From the NCBI GenBank assembly GCA_037176705.1, contig CM073891.1, positions 50,408,571 through 50,472,570 on the forward strand: a DNA stretch of 64,000 nucleotides. Reading direction: 5' to 3'. Positions 32,920 to 44,748 of the stretch are shown one piece after another (positions within the stretch are counted from its first letter, which is position 1; each line of letters opens with the position of its first letter). The translations under genes were made by a program, and so were the position numbers. Source of the DNA: Molossus alvarezi (lineage: Eukaryota; Chordata; Mammalia; Chiroptera; Molossidae). The notes under the pieces were generated by a model, which saw nothing but the letters and a program-made list of their open reading frames with translations, did no database searches and was not told where the DNA came from.

Positions 32920-33720
32920 TTAGACTATTGTTCTTAAATTTTTGCTACCTCATTCAACCACGTGACTTTGCAGTGCGTTAAAGTGGGTGGAGTATATTTT
33001 TCACTTTGTGGCTATTGGGTTTACTTTGGCCAATCGAATATTAGGGTGACCCGTCCCGCAGGTCAAGCAACGAGGACTCTAGAGGGGGAGTGAGGATGAG
33101 GAGGGACAAGAGACACGAGAAATGGAGACAAGACAGGGCTCTGATCAAGTCTCTTTATTCTGGGGAGATCCACACTATATATAGGGCAAGAAGCAGAAAA
33201 ACATTTATTGCCAAGCGATAAATTTGTGGTAACCACCCCAAAGCAATTTCAGGTAAATATCACGTAAATATCCCGGGTGGAACAAAAGATAAACAGAGCA
33301 TAACTGGCTGAGTAAATGGTTACTTAAAGGAATGCAGAAACATTGTATACAGAGGTATCCTGCCTTGGGGCAGGAGATGGCAGAGCAGATTTTAGCAAAA
33401 TGGATGCCATGCAAACAGTCTCCCACATTAGGGAGCATGACTTAAAACCATAAACTTAAACAAGCTTGAGTGGTTTGGCTCCTCTGGTTTGTCCTCCTGT
33501 GTTACGAAAATGGTTTGTCCTAAGTAGCTGCTTATCCAAAGATATATAGAAACACATGAAACATGCCTGAGCCCACCCTGCAGGCTTGAGATGGAACTTA
33601 GCCTATAGCTGATCTATAGAACCATGAGCAATAAATAAATGCTTGTTATATTATAAGTCACTGAATTTTAGGGTGGTTTGATATGCAAAATGATTTCAGT
33701 GTTAGCTAACAATTAAAAGT
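32920..33720 (+). mobile_element. MLT1-type MaLR LTR split by a solo LTR
   Basis: The left part ends ACTTTGGCCAATCGAATATT, the right part resumes AGCATGACTTAAAACC, and the LTR closes with GCAATAAATAAATGCTTG (polyadenylation signal), CACTGAATTTTAGGGTGG and a GTTAGCTAACAATT-like end, the usual MLT1 3' layout. The insertion at 33047-33427 explains the gap. Confidence 0.75.
33041..33433 (-). mobile_element. Complete solo ERV LTR, 381 bp, with 6-bp target duplication
   Basis: LTR 33047-33427 reads TG...CA on both strands. Exact TTAGGG duplications flank it at 33041-33046 and 33428-33433. On the minus strand a TATA box (CTATATATAG, 33175-33184) precedes a polyadenylation signal AATAAA (33154-33159) by about 15 bases, implying a short R region. 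A 6-bp duplication is usual for class II (beta-like) ERVs. No internal viral genes are present; the element was presumably reduced by LTR-LTR recombination. Confidence 0.92.
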
Positions 33721-34575
33721 AGAATTGTGCCATAGACAAAACCCCAAATATGTGAAATGGCTGTCTTCACAACTCGGTAGTGATCACAACTATGATAAAA
33801 GGCTGAGAAAATAGTAACCCACATTGTAGAGTAGCAAAGTATTTGGTAAAACAATCATCTGTGGTAACCTGGAAGTAAAAAAAACAACAGCAATGTACCT
33901 AAAGAACTTTTGGCACTAAGCAAGTTTTGAGATAGAATGTTGATAGCATGAGTGGGTTATTGCTAGCTGCATGTGATAAGTTACTTCAAGAGAGATGAAC
34001 CCATAAAAAAACTGGCCAGTGTGCAATCAGAATTTAAGGTAATATAGTGATCCCCATTCCATGTATCTTTTTTCAGATAGCTACAGAGGAATCAGAGTTA
34101 AGTTGAGAGAGTCATGGGAGAGTTGAAGCAAAGAAATACTTTTTGCTTGAGAATTAGTTCTAAGGAAAAACTTTTGCATGGTTACTCAATAGAAACCAAT
34201 AGACCAGAAGCTTAGAGAATTTTTGAATAATTTATTTCAAAACAATCACAGGCTTCTATTTCAGTCATTTGATTATTTGAAACTTAAAACAAACATTGGT
34301 GCCCAAATGTATAGGACCTGAATAATTGCTGCATGATTCTTATAGTACCCAAGAGGAAATACTCTCCAAAGCCCACTTCAGGTGTTTCCATGGAGAATAA
34401 TAAGCAAGAAAGAATCTTCTAGAAAAGAAATAGTAGCCATGGAGCATGATGGACAATGGAATTTATCTCTGAGAGCAAAATCTGGATCTCATCCAGGTGC
34501 TTCCTCTCACCCTCAAATGGAGCAGATTCACAAAGTAAGTGATTGTCATCTATATTCTTCAACATCTAACAACAG
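33721..34575 (+). mobile_element. Possible MaLR internal remnant
   Basis: Follows the MLT1 3' end where internal sequence would lie. Non-coding, no diagnostic domain. Positional inference only. Confidence 0.35.
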
Positions 34576-34580
34576 TCACT

Positions 34581-34711
34581 TACAGAGGGTGAGGCAAAAG
34601 TAGGTTTACACTTGTGAGTATGTGAAGCTGTTTATTTTTGTATTATTATTTATTAATTAATGTATTGTTAATTTGTATTTCAACTGTAAACCTACTTCTG
34701 CCCACCCTGTA
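34581..34711 (+). mobile_element. Mariner-type MITE, 127 bp, TA target duplication
   Basis: 34583-34709 with imperfect inverted ends (CAGAGGGTGAGGCAAAAGTA against right-end complement CAGGGTGGGCAGAAGTAGGT) and flanking TA at 34581-34582 and 34710-34711. Homologous, in reverse, to 44288-44411. Confidence 0.88.
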
Positions 34712-35602
34712 TGTCTCATTTTCAAAACTAATCTTCTGTCCTGTGGGTAATATACAGAGGAAGTGATTTTCAAATGCTACAAATAAAATTTTATTTATGT
34801 TGAACTCTCTAATTTCATCTCCCATGTAGCTGTAACTTTCAGTCCAATCTAAAGTAAGCACGTAAAGGAAAAACGTTACTAAGTGAAAAGTCTAAGTAAG
34901 CACTATTCCTAAAGAAAACATAAGATTTCATTATCTAGTATCTACAAATATTATAGAGAGGTTTTGATGTCAGAATATATACACAAAAATATTAAATAAT
35001 CTGGTTTCAAAATTAATTTAAGTGTGCTAGTAAGATGGACTGATAAATATTCATAAATGCCTTACTTCCTTTTAAAAATGAATTCAATAATTTTTATACA
35101 GAGATTTAAACATAAGGTATTTAACAGAATTAATTAAGTGTCCTTTTGATGTTTTCTCACAAACTAATTTGTATCTCAATAGTTTTTTTTCTTCTGAAAT
35201 TTCTATAGCTTTTTTTTGTTACACTAAATAGATTCAAATGATATTGTTTTAGTATCTACTTATGTCAAAAATAGTCTCACAATAGATGTAAAAGTCAAAG
35301 AATTTGGTATAATAGTCTGTAAGAGAAGGGTTTTTTTATTTTAGCCTGGAAAAAATTGACTTGAATGAAGTCCAGTCTTTCTCAAACTGTATCCAACTAA
35401 ATTGATTTTCTCTACCTTAAATAAAATCTTATCCTTTCTGTCTCAGTGTCCAAGACATTTACGCAGACTTTTATAATGCTGATTAAATTCAATGCTTGCT
35501 AAATACTGTGGGAATTAAAGTCCATGAAATGTTGTTTTAACTCTTACTGGTTATTTGGGTGTTGTTGTTTTTTGTTCTAAATGTCCTTTTCTATGTCCCC
35601 CC
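34712..35602. other. Anonymous AT-rich sequence
   Basis: Nothing supported. Confidence 0.5.
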
Positions 35603-35603
35603 A

Positions 35604-35636
<33 letters not shown>

Positions 35637-35640
35637 CACA
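35603..35640. repeat. (CA)n microsatellite
   Basis: 38 bp of AC repeat with one G interruption. Confidence 0.95.
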
Positions 35641-35777
35641 ACTCATAAAGTAGGTGATTGATATATATATTTTTTAAAAACTCATTCTTTGATTAACTTT
35701 AAGATTTCTTCCTTGAATGTTTTCACACCAAGCAAAGTGGATGTGAATTTATAAATTGGTAATAAAGTGCTAAGTGT

Positions 35778-36230
35778 TGTTGCCAGACTAAAGGGGCCCA
35801 TGCATCCATGCTGATAAGACACGGACCAGAGCTTGCAGCAAAGAAAGTAAGGGCTTATTTCTTAGGAAGTGGCCCACGCCCAGAGACAGGTGAGCTAATA
35901 CTCAAAGACCTGGCTCCCAGATGGTTTCCAGGGGATGGGTAATAGAAGGGGAAAATCATTAATCATGTTGACTAAGGGAGTTAGAGTCTTGGTCAGGGTC
36001 ATGGTCTCTACTGATTGGTTGGCATTAGGGTAGGAGGTAGCTGAGCAGTGCACCTGGTCCAGATGTCAACCATGAAGTCACTTCTGGTTTCCACCTTTCT
36101 GGGCCTGGAGTTGAAGCATAATTAAGGACTAGATATTATCTCTAGTTTGACCAAAACTGTTTCTGGAGTCACCAAACCAGAGGCCAGAGGCTTTGTTCCT
36201 AAGATTATTTGATACCAACCAGACCATCAT
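35778..36230 (-). mobile_element. Probable ERV LTR
   Basis: GC-richer block. On the minus strand AAATAAGCCCTTACTTTCTT and a GC-richer end CCATGGGC-like/TCTGGCAACA resemble the polyadenylation and U5 part of a gammaretroviral-type LTR. Ends not resolved, no target duplication found, and 36231-36405 may belong to it. Confidence 0.5.
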
Positions 36231-36405
36231 TGTCCTGAGGGCTTAGTGCTCAAAAAAGTGGTCCTGCAAGGGAGAAGGAGGCAGGGGAGGCAGGGCTCTG
36301 GATGAGGCCAGTTTGAATGAAAAAGAAAGGAGGAAAAGTCACATTAAAGAAATCAAGTTTCTGTGCAGTTAGTGTTGTCACCTTTTGCTCCATAGGAGGA
36401 CACTC

Positions 36406-37710
36406 ACTTCATCTTACTTCACTAAGCACAGCATACATATCTGTAATGAACAAAATGAGAATAATTCTAGAAATATTGTTACTGCTGAGCAGCTAGTTAA
36501 TTATTATTTTATCATTCTTCCCATGAAATATATTTAAATCTCAGGCAAATAAACTACAATAAAGGTCACAAATTTTGTTCTAAAAGCTAACTTATAGTAA
36601 AAAAACAAATGGAGGTATTTTAAATGTGGAGAGGAAATGTATCAACAGAAGAAAAAATGTCTATAGTCACAGTTTCCGAATATTTTTCTTTTGATAATTC
36701 ATATGTTTAAAAATGTTTTTTTAATAGTGGTTTGAAATGGATTGTGAAATGAACAAAATCTGCCATCTGTAAAATTTCATCAAATCCATATATTTTTTTC
36801 TCACTGGAATATATGAAGATGTATATCCCTGCTAAACTGTTCCATTGATCCTGGGATTGAAAACACATCCCTGCAAGATTTTCTTCTAAAACAATTGGAA
36901 AAATGTTTCATTCTCTATTTCAAAGTATTTATGTTTACCCAGCTATTATTGTGCTTTATCTCCAATGGTTATTAACAGAGCCTTGACCTAATTGACACTG
37001 TGAACATGCCAATAAAAAAGTAAATGACAATTATGATAGTTCTTAAAGCAGACTATCTTCTTTGGCTGTGTGTTATTGCATTTGTCGCTGGAATTTTCTA
37101 ATAATGTTTATATTCTATAATTATATAGCTTCCACTGGGTTGAGTTTTCAAATAGAAAATAAATGTGAAAAAGAATCTCTCCCCTTTAAAAGAAACAATT
37201 TTGTTTTCTTTGTTTATGAATGTAGAGAAAAATAATTTATTAAGAATTTAATATTATCATTTAAGTTTATATACTGAATTTAATTGTCTAAAAATTTAGA
37301 ATTAAACTCTTTAAATTATAAAATTTATTTTTAAGTTGTTTAGGAAAAATTTATTTCTGTATGGCAATAATATATATTACTAACCGTTAATATTCTTAAA
37401 TTTAAACATATTTACTTAAGAACTCTTATTTAAGTTAGTTATTTCATTATGCTATAAAATGATGAAAACAATGCTATAAGACAAAAATATGGCTGCCCTT
37501 CTACAATACTTTGAAAGAAGTCAAAATACTCCCTCAATGATGTACTTAGGATTGGACAGGAATACCAGCAATAATTCAAGAGAAGTATTGGAATGAGTTA
37601 CAAATTATCTTTCTCTAGTGTAATGCTGACATATTTTGAAGATAAATAGCAAATATTTCATTAGATATTATATGTGCATGCAAACCTACTCACAGAAGGA
37701 GAATTTGTTT
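36406..37710. other. Anonymous AT-rich sequence
   Basis: No recognised repeat or gene. 36940-37100 has fewer simple repeats than its surroundings but gives no functional cue. Confidence 0.5.
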
Positions 37711-38840
37711 TAGCCTGCTCAGGTTGCCATAATAAAATACCACAGACTGGGTGGCTTAAACAACAGAAATGTATTTCTTGCAGTTCTGGAAGCTGAGAAG
37801 ACCAATATCAAGTGCCTGCCTATCTAGCTCCTGGTGAGAGACCACTTCCTGGTTTACAGGCAGCTAGCTGTCTTTTGATTGGATCCTCACACAGAACAGA
37901 GAGGGACCTCTAGTCTCTCTCTTCCTTTTTTTCCCCCTGGTTTTTTGATATATAACACATATAACATTGTGTAAGTTTAATGTATGTACAATATGTTGAT
38001 TTGATATACTTATTTGTTGCAAAATGATAACCACAACAGTGTTAAAGTATTATCTGCATCATGTCACATAATTATCATTACTCTTTTGTGGTTAGAACAT
38101 TTAAGATCTACTCTTAGCAACTTTCCAGTATAAAATAAAGTATTATTGACTAAAATCACTATGCTGTACATTAGATTCCCAAAACTTATTCATCTTATAA
38201 CTGGAAATTTTTACTCTCTGACCAACATCTACCCTTTTCCACTACCCCCAGCCCCTGGTAACCACTATTCTAGTTTTTCTTTCTATGAGTTTACCTTTTT
38301 AAGGTCCACATATAAGTGATATTTTACAGGTATTTGTCTTTCTCTTTCTGATATTATTTACTTATCACAATGCCCTCACGGTTTATCCATGCTGTCACAA
38401 ACAGTAGGATTTCTTTCTTATGGATGAATAATATTCCATCATATGCATATATATGTGTATATATATGATATATATATATATACATATCAGCTTCTTTATC
38501 TGTTGCAATCAACATGGAGTACAGATATCTCTTCCTGATTTTTTTTCATTTTCTTTTGATATGTAATACTCATAAGGGAGATTAATAGATTACATGGTAG
38601 TTCCATTTTTTTATTTTTTGAAAAGCTTCTACGGTGTTTTCCATAGTGGCTACAACAATTTACATTCCAATTTCTTCCTGTTATTATAAGGACACTAATC
38701 CCATCATGGAGCCCTCACCCTCATGGGCTGATCTAAACCTAATTACCTACAGAGGTCCCGCCTCCAAATATTATTACATTGGGGAGTTAGGGCTTCAACG
38801 TAAGAATTTCTGAAGGACACACACATTTAGTCTATAACAA
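37711..38840 (-). mobile_element. MLT1-type MaLR LTR split by an L1 fragment
   Basis: The right-end complement begins TGTTATAGACTAAATGTGTG (complement of 38821-38840). The left end GCCTGCTCAGGTTGCCATAA and ACAGACTGGGTGGCTTAAAC (37743-37762) is the antisense MLT1 3' end with TTTATT-type polyadenylation text nearby. An L1 piece lies between about 37926 and 38670. Confidence 0.8.
37926..38670 (-). mobile_element. L1 3' end inserted in the MLT1 LTR
   Basis: Antisense L1 3' UTR and ORF2 end (AAACTTATTCATCTTATAAC, TCCATGCTGTCACAAACAG, GTTTTCCATAGTGGCTACAA). Short, imperfect flanks (CTCTTCCT left, TTTCTTCCT right) hint at a target duplication. Contains a (TA)n stretch at 38441-38490. Confidence 0.8.
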
Positions 38841-38844
38841 AGTT

Positions 38845-39895
38845 GAAATATATTACTTGATATCAGATGTATTCCTTTCTAAATTAATTATTATTGACAG
38901 ATCAGAAACTACCAATTTAACAAGCTGATAAAGGTTAAAAATTAAGTAGATTTTGAATTTCAGAGAAAATGGCATGAATCTAAAGCTTGAAGATGCCATA
39001 GGGATCGTGATGTTAGTGGAGCTCAGTATTATGCTCAACATCTTGAACACTGGGGAAAACCATTAGGATGATGAAAGGGCTTTGGGAGGAACTTCAGCTA
39101 ACAACAAAGAGGAACAGAGTTCAGAACCAGGAGTTTTTTTAAATTTAATTTTATTTATTTTCTAGGTTGCCCTGAGAATAGTAGACAAAATACATTAAAT
39201 CCAATAAGGAAGAAAAAAAAAATGATATCAGTTCATAAGTAATCATATAGGTGCAAGTTAAAATAATAAAGATATCACTGTAAACTCAGTCATTTTGTAG
39301 AAAAAGTTTCCAGAATTCAGGGTAGCCAAGCATGTTTACTCTGGTATGTAACATAAAGTTTCATGCATGTGTATATGGATACGTAGACATGGATTTTCAA
39401 CCTAATGTTATTGATGAGGAAAAAGGATCATCTGGGAGCCATAACCAGGGAAAAAGAAGAATCGTGATTGTACATGATATGCTGGAACACACTGCTGCAA
39501 CAGTCAGAGACCAGAGAAGTGATTTACATATGTCAACAATATGGACCTCAAAAATATAACATTTTTGTGAAAAACAGTAAGAAATGCAAGTCAATGATAT
39601 TTTTTGCAAAGTGAATTTATACACAGTTTATGTTTTATATGGACTCTAAATAAATGTATAGAAAGTAGATTGCATGAATGTACATTTATATATTAAAATA
39701 AGTGTTTGGAGTGGGTGGAGAAGTGAAAAATTGGTTTTTAAGAAGAATATAACCAAGATACCAAAAGTAATATAATTAGGTTGTCCTCAGTAATTTTCTT
39801 TTCATTATTAGTAATTTTGAGATAAAATTAAAAAGGCGTAATCACTTGCATATTAAAATGTCATTTAATGATCTCTGTATTAGTCAAGTATTATG
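38845..39895. other. Anonymous sequence
   Basis: No supported gene. A 75-codon frame at 39332-39559 with an equally long antisense frame is not convincing. Confidence 0.5.
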
Positions 39896-40330
39896 CCAAT
39901 AATGTGAAACAAAACACTGCAAAATCTCAGTAGCTAATAGCAAAGAAAATTAATTTTTCTCACTCAGAGATTTGCAATTTGAATGGGGGGCCCTGTGTCA
40001 GGTTATGTATCAGTTCAGTTTGGGTTTGGGCTTCAGGTTGGGTTTCATTCAACCCACATGTCTTTAAATGCCCTTTGGACCAGCAGTTTCCAGGGCATGT
40101 ACATACTATGATATATCAATATGATATATTAATAAAGTACAAGGGCTAAGCAAAGCCTTGCAAATGCTTTAAAGAACACTGCTTACATCATATACCAGGA
40201 ACATTTCTTTAGCCAAAGATGGTTATGTGGTCATGCCCAATATTAATGGCATCTCTTAATTCTAGAGACTTGAAAGATCCTGTGTCAGAAGAACAGTGGA
40301 TGATTGGGAGGGAAATATCCAATCTACCAC
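39896..40330 (-). mobile_element. Possible ancient LTR-like repeat
   Basis: Layout (TCTGTATTAGTCAAGTATTA, AATTTTTCTCACTCAGAG, later TGGTTATGTGGTCATGCCCA) resembles antisense, old mammalian LTR or DNA-element repeats, but the family is not resolved. Confidence 0.35.
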
Positions 40331-40515
40331 ACAAAATTCACTTAGTCTTAATTTCCAAATTCTCACAAAATCAGGCTTGAAGCTCAGGATCTTATCATTT
40401 TCCTCTGATCCAGATAAGCATCCTTTGATCTGAAGATATAGGAACTAACATACAAGTGAACTATTCTCCTTACATTGTTGGTACAGGAGAGCAACTGCAC
40501 TAAGCACTCCCATTT

Positions 40516-40620
40516 AAAAAGTGAGAAAATGGGGAGTATCAGTGGGAGAAAAAAGAGAAACATCTGTAACAAAAATAAATAAATTAATTAAATAATAAAT
40601 AAATAAAAAGCGAGAAAATG
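40516..40620 (+). mobile_element. Ultra-short L1 insertion (73 bp) with 16-bp target duplication
   Basis: Flanks AAAAAGTGAGAAAATG (40516-40531) and AAAAAGCGAGAAAATG (40605-40620) differ at one base. The insert, 40532-40604, is only the last ~45 bases of an L1 3' UTR (GAAACATCTGTAAC motif, as at 48640-48656) plus an A/T-rich tail. Confidence 0.9.
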
Positions 40621-40884
40621 AGAGTCACATAGTAGCTATTCCACAATAGTTCCAAAATTAGGGAGGCAAAATGTTGCAAGGTTCACCTAACTGGTGGGTA
40701 GGAAATGTCTTTTGATCAGGCCCTTATCTACTTCCTGGGAGTAGTTTCTCAGTCCATTCTGCTCCAGGATTTGGCTTTACCATACAAAATGACCTCCTTT
40801 CTCATCATCTATCTTGGTCATATTGAAGAACATAATCTTGGCAATTGTGTAAGTTTTCTAAGCTTACTTAGGTTTATGTTGTTG

Positions 40885-41121
40885 TTTTTTTAATCTTCAC
40901 CTAAGAATATTTTTCCCTTTATCTTCAAATAGAGTGGGAGGGAGAGAGAGAGAGAGAAACATCAATGTGAGAAAGACACATTGACTGGTTGCCTCCCGCA
41001 CAACCCTGACCGGGGCCACGGACCAAACTGCAACCAAAGTATGTGCCCTTGACTGGAAATGAACCCGCGATTCTTTGGTCTGCAGGTCGACGCTCCAACC
41101 ATTGAGCCAAACCGGCCAGAG
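40885..41121 (-). mobile_element. VES SINE
   Basis: Minus-strand copy: tail ATCTTCACCTAAGAATATTT at the left, (GA)n, and head complement GAGCCAAACCGGCCAGAGCC at the right. Target duplication not clear. Confidence 0.9.
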
Positions 41122-41905
41122 CCTAAAGTATTTTTATATATTGAATACTAAAGTAATCTTTTGTCAATAGAGTTCTCTTAAAAATTCTGCAGGTATTCTA
41201 TGTTTTTGATTCAAGTCAATCCCATAAACCACAAGTCATTTTGACCTATACCTTTTCCTCTGGACTTATTTACTAAGACATATCAATGTAAACCATGTTT
41301 TTTAAGACTGCTTTGGTCCAACTCAAAGAATTAACAAGGTACTATGCTAATTCTTTCAGAGGTCAAAAAAAAAAGGTTGTGCCAGCCACATCCTTGAATC
41401 AGTTATGCCTGAGGCTTTGTTGTGATAGTAGCATCCTGGCTTTGATCTTTGTTCTGAGGCCATGTTTTAATGGCATCAGTTTCATTTTTCAAGTAAAAAT
41501 TTCACATGAAGTTATACTCAGTAAGCACAAAATCTGCTAGTTCCTCTCCCACTATCATAGAAAACAATTTTACAAAAAGTTTGTCTTTGCATATAATGAA
41601 TCTCCAGTTTTCCAGTCTAAGATACCTATTTCTTTGCTATTTGCCACCTGACCACTAAGCCTATAGCCCATACATCAGTTTTGTTTATGGTTGCTCCTTC
41701 TTCAAGGTACCAATTTTAGTATATGTTAGGGTAGCACTAACTGCCTGAAAAGATTCTCAGAATTTGTTAGAAGTAAATTTCAATTTAAGAACCAGGTACT
41801 TGTTATCTTGGCCTTCAGTTCAATAGTTAAATCCATTGTTTTCTGTACATGCTTTAGCATAGAACTATTCTAAATTTAGGTATAGCTGCATGACCTTAAA
41901 ATATC
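41122..41905. other. Anonymous sequence
   Basis: Nothing supported. Confidence 0.5.
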
Positions 41906-42672
41906 AATCGGGAGGCCAAAAAAACACATGAAAAAATACTTATCACTAATCATTAGGGAACTTCAAATCAAAACCACAATGAAATACCACTTAATAACTG
42001 TTACTATGGCTACTATAAAAAATAAAAAATAATATTGGTTAGAATATGGAGATATTGGAACTCTTTTACTTTTCTGGTGGGAATGCAACATGGTACAGTC
42101 ACTAGAAAAAACAGTGTGACAGTTCCTCAAAAAGTTAAACATAGAGTTACTACATGATCCAGCAATTCTGCTTCTGGATACATAACCCCCCCAAAATAGA
42201 AGTGGGGGCTTAAATAGATATTTGTATACCAATATTTATAACAGCATTATTCGCAAGAGCTAAATCGTAAAAATAAACAAAACGTGGCATATATATGTAT
42301 ATAATTTTTATTCAGCATTAAGAAACAAAAAATTCTGTTATATGTAACAACATGGATGAACCTTGAAGACAGCATGCTATGTAAAATAGGCCAGACAGAA
42401 TAAGGTAAATATTGTACCATTCCACTTATATGAGTTACCTAGAGTAACCAAATTCATATGAAAGTAGAAAGGTTCTGAAGGTGGGCAGTGGGAACGGGGA
42501 GTTATGGTTTATTGGGCACAAAGTTTCAGTCTGAGATATTGAAAAGTTCTAGAAATGGATAGTGGTGGTAGTTGCACTACAGTGTAAATGTATTTAATGC
42601 CAATGAATTATATACTGAAAATTGTTGAAGCGGTAGGTTTTATGTATATTTTAGCACAATAAATTTTAAAAA
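41906..42672 (+). mobile_element. Older L1 3' end
   Basis: Plus-strand L1 ORF2 C-terminal and 3' UTR text (TTCAAATCAAAACCACAATG, TTCTGGTGGGAATGCAACAT, ATGATCCAGCAATTCTGCTT), ending in an A-rich tail near 42672. No open frame remains. Confidence 0.85.
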
Positions 42673-44285
42673 AATATCTGGAGCCCTGCAACAGCAAATC
42701 TAAAGGGGCCAGCAACATGAGCCAGCAAGTGGGAACTGAGATGCTTGATGAAAGAACACCTTCCTGACGAGAGAGAGGACAAAACATCTGGTAAGTTATG
42801 GAAGAGAGAGAGAAATAACTCCTGAGTAGTGTGTCATTGAAATGAATCCTAAATTCAGCTCCCATGAACTTGTATCTGAGACTTGGAAGAGGAGGAGTAT
42901 ATTTAAATTGTAACTATATATTTTATGGAATCCCAAACAGTTACCCTCGGGAGCACTTTGTGACCCCTACCTAACAGGAAATGCTTCAAAAAGAGCTCGG
43001 AGAGATCTGAAAGAACCTATAATTCTCACAGTTCTGCAGTTGGCGTTGAACTTTTTTCATCATTATTGTGACACTGTTGAATCCTTAGCCTAGTGTGGTC
43101 TGAGGAAATACAGGTTACACAAGAGGTTCACATTCCAACTTATATCATAGTTGTCATCAGCAGTACAAAACCTTCACATTTCAAATGTAGGGGTAAACAA
43201 AAATAGAAATGTACCTTCCTGAAACTGCTGATAACTGCAAAATTACTTGTTCCATTCTCTCATGACACCAGTAATTTCCACCAGGAACCCGTAAGTTGGC
43301 TCCTTTCTCCATCCATAAATTTTTCCGAAAGTTATAATTGTAATGTTTTAACAGAGACAACATAAAATGTTCCTCTCTAAATTACAAGTGCTTTTAAGCC
43401 AATTGCTTGAGGCAAATGCACTCCTTGCATCAACAAGTCAGTGAAAGTTGATTGATAGTGGAGAAAAGCTGAGAGATTCTCTTAGTGATTGATAACCTCA
43501 AACACCTGTATTGAAGGGCCAGCCACTATGAATTATGAGAAGTAATGAAGCAACAACAAATTTTATGTTCACTGCTGATTTCTTGACAACATGATTATAT
43601 CTTGCTTGCTGATATTTTAATCACAGTGCTGGAGAACACCCGTTAAGCCAAAAGGAAAGAATCATGGAGGCATCTGTATTCACATGTGTCCATGTCTTTC
43701 ACCTATAACAGTGTATATATAAAGGTAGAGTAGCCATTGTCTTGTTTTTTAGAAAAATCACACTGTTGACTTATACCAGCCCCTACTCATGGTCACACCT
43801 TGTTTTTTAGAGAAAGGTGTAGTAGCCAATAAAAATTTACAGTAGCTAGTGTATCTTTTGCTTCTATCTTATTTTAAAATCATTTTCTCTGATACTATTT
43901 TTGTTAGCATCATTCAAAAACTAATGCAATAAAATTAAAGCTGCCAAATACATATGGCATACAGTGTAACAGAAATCATGTATTCTTTAGATACCTTTGG
44001 GCATTAAGTAGATTGTCTTGAGTTATTTTTACTGTAAATAAACACAATGTGATGAGTGTTAAATTGCTCATGCCTAATTGATTTCACATGCATCCAACAG
44101 TAAACTTTTAAACAACTTCTTGGCTTCTCTTTAATTCATGGAAAAATTGATCACAAATAGGCACTGTCAATTTAAAATATTAAAAATTATTTGTAATATG
44201 TTTATTGAACAGATATTTTGCTAGAAGTTGCAGCCAGAAATAGTCAGAATCTTCTGAGATTCTTCAGACAGTTGAAAACTATATA
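42673..44285. other. Anonymous sequence
   Basis: No gene or assigned repeat. 43380-43690 is less AT-rich and low in simple sequence. Around 43733-43850 the words GTAGCCA and TTGTTTTTTAGA recur, suggesting a small local duplication. Confidence 0.45.
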
Positions 44286-44413
44286 TACAGGGGTGGGAAA
44301 ATGTTGGTTTACAGTCATTCATATGGAAAATAATACAATAATTAATAAAGAATACTACAAGAATAAACTGTTTCCTACTTACAACTATAACTTTACTTTT
44401 GCCAACCCCTGTA
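44286..44413 (-). mobile_element. Mariner-type MITE, 124 bp, TA target duplication
   Basis: 44288-44411 with ends CAGGGGTGGGAAAATGTTGG and right-end complement CAGGGGTTGGCAAAAGTAAA, flanked by TA at 44286-44287 and 44412-44413. The reverse complement aligns along its length with 34583-34709, so this copy is in the opposite orientation. Confidence 0.88.
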
Positions 44414-44709
44414 TAGATCATGGAGTCACTCTTGGTAACAAATCTACTTTAGTAGATTTCCCAATGAAATTCTTCTTCCTGGAAAAAAATAATAACAAAG
44501 AGGAAATAAAAAGAGTTTCTATTTGCATACCAATAACTAACATTGCATTTTCAAAAGAAATTTATATCATTTATTAATCAAAATAGCATGAAACTCCTAT
44601 AACTAGAAACAATGGCATGTTATGAAACAGTATGTTTTCTAATTTCTAAACTTCATGGCATACAAATAATACTCCCTTAAGAATAACCTATTAAGATTTC
44701 AACAACAAC

Positions 44710-44711
<2 letters not shown>

Positions 44712-44747
<36 letters not shown>
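44712..44747. repeat. (CA)n microsatellite
   Basis: 36-bp AC run. Confidence 0.95.

Positions 44748-44748
<1 letters not shown>

Noticed and set aside
33041..33433. TTAGGG pair read as an interstitial telomere trace
   Set aside because: Single hexamers at both LTR ends are fully explained as a 6-bp target duplication; no tandem array is present.
34382..34603. 73-codon frame with a GTAAGT-like word that could suggest an exon
   Set aside because: A lone splice-like word is not evidence; the segment may be MaLR internal remnant and runs into the MITE at 34583.
39332..39559. 75-codon plus-strand frame
   Set aside because: A full-length antisense frame exists too and there is no homology cue, splice signal or retroposon tail.
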